Assembly (NCBI GenBank): GCA_015179125.1
Contig: WHVA01000115.1
Location: 186,001 to 250,000 of the forward strand
Reading direction: 5' to 3'
DNA from: Gautieria morchelliformis
Taxonomy: Eukaryota; Basidiomycota; Agaricomycetes; Gomphales; Gomphaceae
Length of the DNA: 64,000 bases
Shown here one piece after another: positions 13,595-25,110 of this stretch (position 1 is the stretch's first letter; each line of letters begins with the position of its first letter). The position numbers and the translations under genes were made by a program. The notes below the pieces were generated by a model. The model ran no database searches and was not told where the DNA came from. It saw only the letters and a program-made list of their open reading frames with translations.

Positions 13595-13995
13595 TGTCAG
13601 GGGAACACCAATCACACACTGCTTTATCGCATGCATTATCGCAGCCTGTTGTCGGTGGCCCCTGAGCTCCTCCTAGCCTTCGGCATCCTTCTGTCTTGTG
13701 TTCTGTTTATTTCCCTTCCTGTTCGGGCCCCTTACGACATCATTCCTTCCTTATCTGTCCAGCCCAGTTATCACTGGCGTGATTGCTTATGTAACTCAGG
13801 CATTCGGTGATCGGGCTAGCATGCCCAGGTTTACTTATAGCCGTAGTTAGGTGGCAAAGGGGTTCCTTAGAGTTTTCTCTTTGGATCCCCCTTCACCAGG
13901 TATGATGTCCTGTATATAGTTCTCTATCTTACTTTGGATCCCCCTTCGCCAGTTCACTGCTTGAGTGTAGAGCATCTGCCTAGGTTGCCCTTATA
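13595..13995 (+). repeat. Ty3/Gypsy family A, outer right LTR (A3)
   Basis: Same family ends as 2939-3349. It is followed at 13,996-14,000 by TCTAT, the duplicate of 2934-2938. After that the interrupted transposase frame resumes. Confidence 0.9.
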
Positions 13996-13996
13996 T

Positions 13997-14616
13997 CTAT
14001 AACCTCAGACATGCACAAGCTCCAAATATCATCGAAAAGGTGCTGAATGCTCTAGCACCAGTTGCAATGACATCCCTGCATAGCTCTGCCAGCTTGTCAA
14101 AAAAGGGGAAAGGTTTCTTTTTGAAGGGGCGTGCTTTCTTGTGAGACTACGCAAAAAAAAAAGACTGTTGGCAGAACCCTGAGACAACAAACAAGAGATA
14201 TATACTATGAGATAATTTTCCCAGACCTCTTCATTTGCTGTCACAATCTGTTTTCCTTCGTCCCTGCCAAATCCAGACAGCTCACAGAGTTTCTGGACAA
14301 TCTTGTAATTGGCTCTTAGCTAAATAAGTTCAGTCAGCGTGTGAAATAGCGAAGCTAGGGCCACAACTTACTTGCTGGAACCTTGCTTTACAGGCCTTGA
14401 CATCTTTCTCATGCCCACTACTTGGTGGCCCTTCAAAATTCTCCAGAGCCATCACAATGAGTGTCCAGAGTGATGGTTTGAAGCCGTTTTCAGAGGCATT
14501 ACCTGCTCCAGGAGGATATTGAGCATTTCCATCTCCTCAGCTACAGACCACACCGTATTTTCTGCCCCCTTCTTAGGAGCAGCAGCGATCAATGTAGCTT
14601 TGGACCTCGAGGTCAT
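13997..14616 (-). pseudogene. Myb/SANT-like DNA-binding protein of the PIF/Harbinger element
   Basis: The minus strand reads MTSRSKATLIAAAPKKGAEN, WSVAEEMEMLNILLEQ, then PSLWTLIVMALENFEG and KACKARFQQ; a GT-AG intron (~14,320-14,370) joins this to LRANYKIVQKLCELSGFGRD and TANEEVWENYL, and the C-terminus has KKPFPFFDKLAELCRDVIAT. This is the Myb/SANT-like family carried next to PIF/Harbinger transposases, where it binds element ends and helps the nuclease enter the nucleus. It faces the transposase, and its last codons overlap the transposase tail NLRHAQAPNIIEKV on the other strand, so DNA between the two ORFs was lost. The segment after ENYL reads poorly, so it is probably dead. Confidence 0.75.
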
Positions 14617-14898
14617 GGCTGTGAGCGCATGTCCAGGTGAGTGTGTCACAGGATGTGACAATGCCAGAACTTTGGTCATGTCAGAACAAAGGAGTCTAGT
14701 TATAAATCGTCTGAAATGCTCTGAGCCATTCGCAGAAATAGTAGGGGAACTTTTGCGAAAGCACATCTCAAAAACTCGCGAAACTGCCTGCCGAACAGCC
14801 ACAATCCGCAGAATTTCTGCGAACTACAAGTTTGCACATTTTGGGTGGTGCAAATCGTTTGCAAAATCAAATTTGCGGGCACCGAACGGGCTCTAAGT
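14617..14898. other. Right end of the Harbinger-type element, non-coding
   Basis: No gene. The last bases GGGCACCGAACGGGCTCT, just before the duplicated carboxypeptidase fragment begins, could be the terminal inverted repeat. I did not find a matching left end near 1.8-2.2 kb, so this end is tentative. Confidence 0.35.
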
Positions 14899-15249
14899 AT
14901 TCAATGCTAGACTCGAACCTCGTGTGTGATTGTTCACGATTAGAAGAGAGTCACTTCTAATGTTTACAATCAAAGTGGTTCATTCTAATATCTCTCGGGA
15001 CGAGATATAGAGACTGGCTTTGAGTGTAGAACATTTCATGGATTGCACGGTCGCTGCTAAGAATACACTTTTGACTGACTACATTGATCGGATACACAAG
15101 GCTTTTGCATAACAGTCAGAGATCACAGTCTGTCTTTTTTCCCCTCCTTTTCATCTCATCAGCTAGAATATAAACATACAAGGGATTCACTTACCTCCTC
15201 TGACACATGAAATCCACGACGTACACCACCAACCCCGCTGTTTCCTCGC
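14899..15249 (-). pseudogene. 3'-end fragment of the M14 carboxypeptidase gene (duplicate of 34,822-35,170)
   Basis: Aligns over about 350 bases with the 3' end and downstream flank of the gene at 35,110-36,980, including the antisense of the last codons (VVDFMCQR) and the downstream bases ATTCAATGCTAGACTCGAAC. Homology ends at CCTCGC near 15,249, roughly 25 codons into the last exon. Only the final codons are present, so it is a relic. Confidence 0.9.
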
Positions 15250-17000
15250 TGTGGAGCTGGAGAGCTATGCTATCGAGTGTGTGCAGAGGCTGCTGAGGAG
15301 ATACATGGTCAGGAGTGCAGTGATACATGAGATCAGAGAGTGTACTAGACTCAACGACGATGACAACATGGCGTGTAGTAAACTAGTGATGGCATGGTAG
15401 TGCATGATGTGGAGAGAAAGGGGAAATGAAATGAACCGAAACTTCGACATGTGAACTATACATGCCGGCTGGGCTCAAAATGACTAGCTAGGTGTTTTCA
15501 AGTTTCAACTTCAACGAAATATCTACCTAAGTCAAATTCGCAGATTCACAGAACTTTTTCATGGAGTTTCTTTGATGTTTTCACAATTCTTGCTGGTTTG
15601 GAAAAAGTATTCTGAGTTTCAGGAATTGCACGCTTACTAAGATAATTTGGTATCTGTGTTTTCCCGATCCCACCAGATCTCACACTCTGAGCCAGCTGGC
15701 ACCATATCTCGCCAGAGGCACTTTTCACTGGGCTTCATTGTCCTTCATCAGCCGTGTCTCACTGATTTCCTGGAAAAGAGGTCTGAAGTATACTTCATCA
15801 TCCCCAGAGAGAGGCATCTAGTGCTTAGTATAATAATAGAACATACCATATCAGGACATGGCCTATTCTATAAGTGACTTCTATGCTGATTGCCATCGAT
15901 AACAGATAAGCAAGAAGTGCCATCATGCTCTTGACCCCCACTCCCATGCTTATCAGGCAGTTATGTAGAGGGCGCACAGCAGTGCTGTGCACCCTCTACA
16001 TAACTGCCTGATACCCGCCTAGCTGTCCCTCACTTCGCTATGACTGATAGAACACATGACCGCGGCACCCAGCCTGGCCAAGGGCAAGCTCAGTCGGACA
16101 CTCGCCACAACCCCCGTCCCACCCTCTCTTCATATGAGATGCCCTCCGCTGAGTTTATAAACGACCTCTGTGCTGGCCTAGGGCAACATCCGTCGGCCTC
16201 CCATCCCACCCTCCCTTCGTTTAAAAACCCCCCAACTAACCATTTCAACCAAGGGCTACCTCCGTCTGGCTCTCACCACAACCCCCATCCGTGCCACCCT
16301 CTCTTCATTCGAGAACCCCCCAACTAACCATTTTATCCAAGGGCCACCTCCGTCAGACTCCCTCAGCAACGGCCCATCATACCCTCCTGTCAATGCCCCT
16401 TGCGCTCGTAGAGACAGAAACAAATATCACTCAACAAACGCACTACTAGTAACGAGGAAGATACGATTCACTGAGCACATGGCAAGACTCGGCGTCGAGA
16501 TGAAGCTAGATCAAGGAAAGATGGGGCATTAAACCTCAGACAGACTCAAATGGAGTGTGTGGTGTTAGTGAGCAGCGTTAGTAACTGGAGTGCTAGTGAA
16601 TGGTGCCATTACGTGACTCAGTGAGGTGATATTTCATCTCGTTCATGCACATCCAGCCAGTCCCTTCCCGCAACAGCCCCGTAACCCAACAAACCTATTG
16701 ACTTGGAGCTCGTATTGACCACAGCTAAGCAGAGTATCCTGAGTGCTGTGTTCAGTGACTGATGAACCTTGAGTTGCGTTAGTGTAGCAACTCTTCGCAT
16801 CCTGGCCTTCGTCCTCACTCCTCATCACAGCCCCATCCATTCCAACAACATTTGTCCCACATACGGCATTGAAACTCCACCCCACAGTCTCCACCCCATG
16901 TCCCTGCAGCTAATTCCACCTCAACGTCAAATGCCTCATATTCCAATGCCTCTTTCCAGCCTCTCCCTCACCTTCTGCCCTTCTGCCAAGCACTGCGGGA
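15250..17000. other. Gene-poor spacer with a palindrome and degenerate repeats
   Basis: I recognise no gene. The stretch holds the palindrome at 15,952-16,012 and about four degenerate 70-100 bp repeats at ~16,070-16,370 sharing AAGGGC.ACCTCCGTC and CACCCTCTCTTCAT. Short ORFs such as 16,040-16,327 merely translate those repeats. Confidence 0.5.
15952..16012. repeat. 61 bp near-perfect palindrome
   Basis: A 29-base arm from ATCAGGCAGTTATGTAG to GCACAGC, a 3-base centre (AGT) and the reverse complement of the arm with one mismatch. The arms would form a very stable cruciform or RNA hairpin. No neighbouring gene explains it. Confidence 0.95.
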
Positions 17001-17013
17001 AAGAACACCGCCA

Positions 17014-17069
17014 AACTCCGGTGGAAAATCCACCAGGTATTGTCGGCCGGTGGATTTTCCACCAGAGTT
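17014..17069. repeat. Inverted repeat, 21 bp arms
   Basis: AACTCCGGTGGAAAATCCACC at 17,014-17,034 and its reverse complement with one mismatch at 17,049-17,069, 14 bases apart. The core GGTGGA/TCCACC recurs in the hairpins at 18,793-18,854, suggesting subterminal repeats of an unrecognised transposon. Confidence 0.85.
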
Positions 17070-19299
17070 GCATCCACTGATCCATCCACCGATCCCTTAG
17101 GTGGATGAATTTTTGCCAGGCTGAAGGAGAATCCCTTAAAACCGCAAAGGGGTTTTCCAACAGCAGCACCGGTGGAGGATCCAGCATATTATAATGGTAT
17201 CACCATGTACACAGACACTAGATAATCCATGAATAATATAAATCGCCAGTCAATTAGTTATATGTGGATCACCAAGCCTTTTAAATGGATGAAATTTGTG
17301 TGGGTTATCCTTTAAAAGCCATAAAAGAGCACTAACTACAAGGTAATTACAAGTCTAACTCCACTATCAATTCTGGACCTCATAGGTCCAGGGCCCACAC
17401 TGTATCCCAGAGCTAGTTAACCCGTCTCCACAGGTGAACACATCGACTACGCGCTGTATGGCGGCTTCCCGGCTGTGATCGAGCGTGACGTTCTCGTCGG
17501 GCATGCCCAGAGAAAAGGGAGGGGGATACCAAGGGGCGTGGCGAGGGCAGGGAGGAGGGTGGAGAGGGCTGTAGGTTGGGCGTTGGGGAAGGTCGGCGAG
17601 CGGGCGCGGCAGCGCTAGGAGAGGCGACGTCATTTGTAGAGGGCTGTAGAGTGTGAATGTTATGCCTGGAGATGGCGAGCAATCAAGAGGTGGGGAATAT
17701 ACGAGCAGTGAGTGTGAATATGAAAATGACAGAACACAAAACCACAAATACCAGCAAAAACCAAATATGAACACAAATGAATAAGTCATTCGGCAAGTTC
17801 AGCCGCCATCACACAACAAATGAACCTACCCACACACCATAAACCACAGCCTCAAATCCCACTTCGACGAAGTAGGTATGCTCCTCGCGGAGGTAGACAT
17901 CGGGGAGCTTGGGGCGGTCAGCGGGGGAGACGGAGAGGTGGAGTGGAACGAGGAAATTGGATGAAGATGGTACGATGAGGTGGAGGACGTTGGTGAGCGA
18001 TGGACATAGCAGAGTTGGTGGAGGTCAACATCCAATGTCGAGTCGAACTAGACCATCGCTGATGCACTACATTCCCTGCATGCATGAGCCACCAGTTCAG
18101 CGTGTTGGTATCTGAGTCCCCCCGCGCTGTGTTTGTCTGCGTGAACTCGCTCGTCATCGCGGAAAAGGTCGTCTCTGCAAAGCATCGTTACACAAGGGTG
18201 ACAGTGTGTACTTCAAAATGTCAAATTTTGTCACAGCAACTTGTCTAAGCTCAGAGTCAGGCATGTACTGTCCGATTCACTGAGTCTGATGCCGAGCGAG
18301 TGTGAGCGGACAAGATGTTCGAATGACTCTGACCGCCAGCTTCGAAAGCTATCACGGCTCACGGCAGTGTATGCTAACTTATACCATTTCACACCAGTGT
18401 TAGTCAGAAGCCTTGTGGAGCAGTTGGATAAAGTGTTGATGAGTAAGTACGTTTATCATTAGGTTGCTCATTCGAATCTGGGTCCACGTACAATTTTCCG
18501 CCCTTGAATCCCTTGACAAGGGCGCCTTCTATATCTGGGATGTAAGTATGTGCTTACAATTCATCTGGATAGGTAATGTTTTTTTTTTTTTTTCTATGGT
18601 AATAGTCATTGATAATCCAATGATTATTACTGGTATATCCCTTGGAAGGCTTAATGGATAATCCTACACATATGTCAATGGAAATGAAATCCACCAAATA
18701 AAAGGCCTTATTGTGAGTGGATAGTCCATGTACTGTAAGTGGATGTGGACATGGACCCCTGAGCAGCCGGTGGACTTACCATGAGAAGTATATGGTGGAT
18801 GGTCCACCATTGGACCAGTGGAGTGTCCATCTACCGGTGGTGGACCATCCACCAAAACCGGGTATGGACGTCCCACTAATTTATCAGGGGGTTTGTTCCC
18901 GCAGTGCAAGTGACGAGGTGGATATCGCAGGTGCGTGTTTAACCCAGACACGTGTTTAACCCAGACAAGGCAGGCAAAAGCTCTGCAATGGCAAACTGCG
19001 ACTGTATGAAGCGACGAGGATCTTCTCCGCGATGGCTGTATGGGAATCCGGGATCTAGAGCGTTATATGGAGCACCGTGATCATTATTGTCTGGCACTGC
19101 CGGCGGACCTGGCGCCCACAAAAGATGGGGAAGACGTGTGCGCGGCGTTGGTTGCAGTACTGCGGCAGTCGATCAGTGATCAATGCGCCGACCTCGGTAG
19201 CGACATTCTCTAGTGTAGCTGATACGGTCTCTTAGGCGATTGGGCTTCGGCGGTGTACGAGCTGATGTTCTCGTTGTTCCGTTCGTGCTCGACAACCTC
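17070..19299. other. Unrecognised decayed region with repeated GGTGGA/TCCACC hairpins
   Basis: No intact gene. On the minus strand around 17,830-17,990 an open stretch reads LHLIVPSSSNFLVPLHLSVS and REEHTYFVEVGFEAVVYGV, which looks like real protein sequence, but I cannot name the family; a possible continuation (MPDENVTLDHSREAAIQRVV) lies at ~17,430-17,500. At 18,793-18,809 and 18,838-18,854 two 17-base units (TGGTGGATGGTCCACCA and its reverse complement) form a hairpin. Confidence 0.4.
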
Positions 19300-20000
19300 A
19301 ATCTTACTCTGGAACCTGCCCTGTTCGCTGGCCCCCGGTGTGCGATGGGGAGCCTTTCATCGATGTACATGGGGACGATGTCGCACTCGAAATCACGGAT
19401 TATCACATTCCACAGCCCCTGATAAACGATGAAAGGGGTAAGAGTATGGTCTCTATTATTGATTCGCCTTGGACACGACCCAGGCTGGCGCGTCAGAGAT
19501 GCCAAGGTAAAATATCTTCCTGGTTCTGCCGACGTAGTGGAGTGCATGCATCCTCTCCTCCATGCTAATAGTATAGTCCCACCAATGAACATAGAGGATA
19601 TCGACATACGTGCGGAGCTTCTTGAGAGTCATGGAGAGAAAGATGAAGGGACTTGGTATGATTGCCCTCATTGTTAGAACCAATTCCATCCTCACCTTTT
19701 GCACTGTCGAACTGCTCGTCGCTTATGGTATACTTGGTGGCGGTGACAATTTCATCCCTGATACCGCGCGACTCCATTCACTTGCCAATGTATTCCTCGC
19801 TCTCTCCCCCTTGATAATTGTTGGCGTGTCAATGAAATTACCCCAGGTTGGTGCGCGGAGCTTAATGCCTCGTCTTTTGGGATATTACCCATGAAGCTGC
19901 TGTGCGCGTTTCTGGTGGCCATGGCGCCGAAACATAGTGGGGCGACGCGAAGGCCGTAGCGAGAGTTGAAAATCCGGTAGATCCTCGGGGGCATCTTGGA
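19300..20000 (-). pseudogene. Aldo/keto reductase pseudogene (aryl-alcohol dehydrogenase / norsolorinic acid reductase type)
   Basis: Pieces of one enzyme appear on the minus strand in order but in different frames: RIYRIFNSRYGLRVAPLCFG, then MESRGIRDEIVTATKYT, then KKLRTYVDILYVHWWDYT, then KIFYLGISDAPAWVVSKANQ, then TPFIVYQGLWNVIIRDFECD. These are characteristic blocks of fungal AAD-type NADPH reductases, (alpha/beta)8 barrels that reduce aromatic aldehydes. Stops and frameshifts between the blocks, and loss of the stretch between the first two, show it is dead. Confidence 0.8.
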
Positions 20001-22154
20001 GCTCTGGCAGTGAGGATGACATAGTTGGGGAAAATAGACATGGTTGCTCAACGAGTATGGGGAGTAACGTATGGACACAATTGACCCTAAAATTGCAATC
20101 GGAGAGTAATATCCCGCTGGAATGAGTCAAGAAAGGTGGGGCGGTGAAATTGAATCCAATACGGAGTGTCGTGGCGTATGCCCTCACGATGCCAACCCCA
20201 AACCCTCACCTTCGTAGGATAATACGCTCGGCAATCTCTACTCACTTGTCCCTTCTCATCCCCATCCATCTTCGCGTTTTCGCACCTCACAGTCGATGAG
20301 GGCGATCCAAGGCGATGAACGACAAACGACAACTAACGCAATAGTGCCTGGTTTGAGTTGCCGTGCACAGCCGTGAGTAGTCTGGAATCGGACGAGGCGT
20401 CACGTCCTCAGCCCACCTATTGAGTGAAATGCGCCCATGAGTAGACAGATCTGGAGGGGATGCGCTTGTACTCACGCACGCGGGTGCTGGCAGGATAGGT
20501 GATCAAGGTCGCAGATGTGCCATCCGCAATTGGTTGCTGGGAGAAAGAGTCGTTGCGAGAGCCACATCATGGGACTGGGGCATGGATGAGGGCAACATCA
20601 AAGAACGCTTCAACATATGCCGGGGGCAATTCTCACTGGAGCCGCTGTAGCTTGCTGAAGAAGAGCCTGTGGGTAGAATATGAACAGAACGTGGGCGCGT
20701 AAAGGGTCAGGAACTAGAGCGGTGGTGAGTTTCGGCTCCCGGTAGGTGATTTTGGCTTTCGGGCGTGCAGTGTCCTGAGGAGTCATGGGTATGAGAAAAC
20801 GGCGGAACTTGACACTTAAAATAACCAAGAAAAAGAACCTCAATGGCACTGGACACATGGGTGGCATTTGGACCACTTCAAACGGTTGGAACCCGATAAC
20901 GAGCACTGATGTTATCCAACGCCTGACGAAGGTGTGCATTGGTGGGAAGCACCTGTTCAAGCTGTCGCTTCCCAGACTCCGACGGAAGGGAGGGGAGTTG
21001 TCTTGGATCTGCACCCTTCTTGGGCACTAGGTGCTGGTCCCAACGCGCACGGTCACACAGTCGGGCGCACATAGGCCTACTAGTACGCCGGCTCAACCAG
21101 GCCGGTCAAAGCTAGTCGTACGCTCGCGATCGCAACACACCGCACACCCTTATATTGGGCCCATACCGGTAGGTAGCCAGCATGACGTCTGCGACAGCGG
21201 AAGGGCCAATCAAGATTTGAGAGTCTACTTGCGTCTTAGGTTCGGCTCGGCGGTCGATAGCGGAAGCGCCCTTGCTCTTATCGGTACTGTCACGGCGTTG
21301 CCGTGGTAGTGCCGTCGGTGAAAAGATAGAGTGAGCGAGATACGCGATGATGAGGGTGCGAGCGTGCATGAGCTGGCGAGCAGTGACAAGGATGCGAGCT
21401 GACACGTTACGGGGCAACGGATCGTCGAGGACAACTGTAGATACGACATACCGTGAGCAGCGGTGAGCTACATCTCTTTCGCTGCCGTTACACCTTCCTT
21501 GCGTTCTTTTTGAGACCATCTGAGAGCACGCGCATGCCCAAACGTCGGCCCATCCCATTCTCTCGTGTCTCTTCCACCTGTGCTACTAGACGGTGGGTAG
21601 GGCCCACTGACCTAGTCCAAGTGTACAATGGCAAGTTACAATCGCAGGCGATACAAAGTCCTGCTACGTCAGATCCGTCGATGTGTATGTTTTATTATTT
21701 TTCACGAAAGGCATTATATCACCGTCGTGCGTCGTCAAGGCATTTGACGCTATGAGCACGAAGATGGACGGCAGTCTGCGCTCTTCGTTCGGGCCGTCAC
21801 TGAGGCAGGGCCTGAGTTCCACTGAGCCGTGATATCCTGTAGAAAAATAACAATAAACATTAATGTATCCCAAGGGTGCAAGGCTGTACTGCTTGTCACA
21901 CAACTTTCCCGAATCTATACAGCGCATTTAACGTCGTGACACCGAAAGTGGACGGCCGCGTCGTAACGCTCCTTAGTTTTCGAATGTGACGGTTATATAT
22001 GAAATTCCTCAGGGGCACTGATTTCGTATCAAGCGTGACTTACGTAATTAGACATTTGGTCTCACACTCGATTACTGTACATTTTCCGCAGCCTACTTAT
22101 GGCCTCGGTGTGTTGCACCAGGAATTCTAAATCCTTTTCGATTGACCACGATTC
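20001..22154. other. Intergenic or decayed DNA
   Basis: I recognise no gene. Short ORFs on both strands (for example minus 20,610-21,014 and 21,112-21,558) show no family motif. The last ~150 bases before 22,155 would hold the promoter of the hydrolase gene. Confidence 0.4.
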
Positions 22155-24562
22155 ATGCCTGACTCCAAACATACCTCAGACCCAACCCTAGAGATAGCAA
22201 GCGTCGATAATCATAAACGTCGACCGTTTGTTACTTACCTTTTATATAGCCTGCTTCTCGTCCTCTCTTCTGCTTACTTACTCAACACAATTGGATCCGT
22301 CTACAATAACTATTCAGCTTCTCTCGTGTCCCACAAGACCAATGTATCCTTCGATTGGAAACAGGTAAACATGCCGCGTTCGTTTTGTATATTGGTTCGA
22401 TTCAGCTTGGCCCTAGCTGAAACCTAGTCCGGAACTTCGATGGAACGACTGTTTTCAAAACAGACAATGTGCCAGGCTTGAGGTATGTTTGGTCTCGCCG
22501 CTGGATAGATAACCGGAGCTGGTGCTCCAGGTCCCTCTAGATTACAATAACCCGACTGGAGAGAAGGCAGCCATCGCGATGCTCCGAATTAAAGCCAAAA
22601 CGTCCCCCACCAGCAAGAAATATCGCGGGCCCATCCTATTCAATCCAGGCGAGTTTACTGGCGTCACATTACTTCCCTTGTTGAGCCTTCGCCTTCGCGA
22701 CTTTCAGGGGGGCCTGGGAACGCAGGGGTCGCCATGATAAATACCATGGGCGAGTCCTTCCAAAAGTTACTCGGAGAAGAGTATGATATCGTAGGGTTTG
22801 ATCCGCGAGGTCTCAAATCTATATCCAGGGATTATCTCGCGCTTACGACGTTCTTCAGGTGTGGGAGTTACAACGCCGCCTGTAGCAATCTTCTCTGACC
22901 AGTACGAACGTGCCTCCTGGGATGCGAGGACACCACCTTTGATCAACAGCACGTCTGATTCCTTCATTCACGCGTACACTCGCGGTGAACTTCTGGGAGA
23001 GCTAGCAGCGAAGCGCACGATGCACGCTGCGGCGCATGTCAGCACCGCAACCGTCGCGAGAGACATGCTCACCATCACTCAGGCACACGGGCGTGACAAA
23101 CTTATGTACTGGGGGTTCTCATATGGGACCGTGCTGGGTGCAATGTGGGTTCCTGGTTATGATGGAGATTGTCATTGGTCTACTTACTTTCTAATGGTTT
23201 ACGGCAGTTATGCGGCGCTGTACCCAGTAAATCGTGGCTTCTTCTCAGTCGGGCGGGGCTGACTGTACACTTTCAGGATAATATAGAACGTCTGGTGATC
23301 GATGGTGTGGCCGATTTTGATGACTATTACTCCGGTAAGAGACCGCCTCGATTCGCCCTTTTGTGGCTCAGCGACGTCCACAGGGAGTTGGTCCAAAAAC
23401 CTCTACGACACCGACAAGATACTCCAGCTGTTCTACAACGAATGTGCAGCTGCAGGTCTAGCCTGCCCTTTATACGCCAACAGCAGCAGCTTGGTTCAGC
23501 GCCGAGTAGAGGAGATTTTCATGGCCATTCAAGTCAGCCCACTCGCGGTTGTTGATGGCACTGGTTCAGGCTATGGCGTCGTCGATCACAGCATGCTAAA
23601 ACGCGACTTCTTCACAGCGCTATACAGCCCGTTCACTGACCTCAACCAATACGCCCACATCTTGGCTGCTGTCGAGCGAGGGGATGGACGCCTTGCTCTC
23701 ACATACAACCAGAAGTTTCATGTCCAGCCCAAGTGTAATTCAGAGCCCACATTACCTATTGAAACCCTGGATGCCACCGCAGCAATCATGTGTGGAGAGG
23801 GGCAAGCTGTCAATTTTGAGTTTGCGCGTATCGCTCGTCAGTTCGAACAACTCAGCCAGGTTTCGAAGTTTGCCGATGTGTTGGTAGAACGGACCACGCT
23901 TACATGCGCGTACGCTCTTTCCTAGTAGTATGAGGCTAATATGTTGCTGAGAAAATACCCAGCCGCTGGGAAATCAAGGTGAAAAATAGATATGACGGTA
24001 TGCTCCAATACATCCATCTGTCTCGTTACCTCATGCCAACCTCAGGACCTTTCAATTCGACCACCCGTTTTCCTCTATTGATAATTGGGAACACCATGGG
24101 TCAGTAACTTGTGCACTTTGAAACATGGTACTCATCCGTCCCAGATCCCGTGACTCCGCTTGTTGGGTAAGGTTTCTACTGGTGATGTTTCTATCCTTTT
24201 CATCGACAATATACAGAGCTAAGAAAGCCTCCCATGGGTTCAAAGACTCTGTTTTACTGACCATCGACACGCCTGGGGTTTGCCTCTCCTCCTCTGGATG
24301 GCTGATTCGTACTGACCGCCCGTGTGTTTCGAAGCACTGCTCATATGCGGCAACATCCCCTTCGGCTATGAAGCACGTCCGTCGCTATTTCCGAGAGGGA
24401 CTGTTGCCACCTCCTGGTACAGTGTGTGAGATTGAAGAGAAGCTCTTTGGCATACCAAAGGAAGGATTCCATGCAGTGACCAAAGAAGATAAGGCTGTGG
24501 TGGACGCCGCGAGAGCAATCTCGCGGTATTCGCATGGATGGCGAGGAAGGTATTTGTTATGA
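22155..24562 (+). CDS. Membrane-anchored alpha/beta hydrolase, tripeptidyl-aminopeptidase (S33/TAP-like) type
   Basis: A 13-exon model gives 598 residues with every junction in frame: 22155-22364, 22417-22482, 22531-22648, 22708-22809, 22859-23144, 23208-23226, 23277-23334, 23372-23909, 23963-23997, 24046-24099, 24145-24166, 24217-24277, 24335-24562. One N-terminal membrane span (PFVTYLLYSLLLVLSSAYLL) suggests a type II anchor or uncleaved signal. Then come LKPSPELRWNDCF, CARLEVPLDYNNP, ILFNPGGPGNAGVAMIN (oxyanion region), YDIVGFDPRG and YWGFSYGTVLG (nucleophile Ser). The C-terminal TAP-like domain has LLIIGNTMDPVTPLVGAKKA (acid) and DTPGHCSYAATSPSAM (His). The family removes short peptides from protein N-termini or hydrolyses esters. 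Intron 3 is GC-AG. The next gene relic is an NLR fragment on the opposite strand. Confidence 0.85.
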
Positions 24563-24789
24563 ACATGGCGCTTGGCCATGAACGTATGGGCCACATTTCA
24601 GTGGAAATTACAGAATAATGCGTTGCCGTCATCAGCATGACCCGAAACATACTCAATAGTATCTTACTGATAATTGTGCGAGGCTGACGTCTGCTGGTTG
24701 TGTCAGGTCCAGAACATGTGTCCTCGGCGTCCGAGTTGCCTTCCACCTCCCAGTGGTCTGAAATTGTGACGAGATTCGGACATACGGCA

Positions 24790-25110
24790 AGAATTTCACA
24801 AGGATCCCATAGGCGTTCCTCAGGCTTGAATGGACGTCCGTCGGCTGCGTGTAGATTGGTGGCTAATATCTTGCAATGGTGCCGTGCACAGAGAACGCAA
24901 GCCACTGCAATGCCTTGAGACCAGAACGTCTATCGACCCTCCTCCCGAATGCTGCATAGCGAGGATCCTACCATAGGTCTCATGGAATGTCCTAGGTAAA
25001 GACGTCAGCGCAGTCGATCTAGAGTTCGGCCAAAGTATAGTATGGCATTTGCGTAATGCATCCAGCTGACACGCGACCCATCTGAACCTTGGTGTCTGAC
25101 CAGTATTCAA
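24790..25110 (-). pseudogene. NACHT-type NLR relic (winged-helix region)
   Basis: The minus strand reads QTPRFRWVACQLDALRKC, ALTSLPRTFHETYGRIL and, after a frame change, RSGLKALQWLAFSVHG. These match the conserved stretch after the NACHT core in fungal NACHT-ankyrin proteins (RWV-CQLD-LR-C, SLP-TLDETY-RIL, ALQWL-FS). No nucleotide-binding motif or repeats remain. Confidence 0.65.

Noticed and set aside
14029-14100. Plus-strand continuation after NLRHAQAPNIIEKV (LNALAPVAMTSL) as more transposase
   Set aside because: It is the antisense of the Myb/SANT-like C-terminus (CRDVIATG) and does not match the transposase family.
20610-21558. Minus-strand ORFs of 134 and 148 residues
   Set aside because: No family motif, no intron pattern and no support from a duplicate; left as intergenic.
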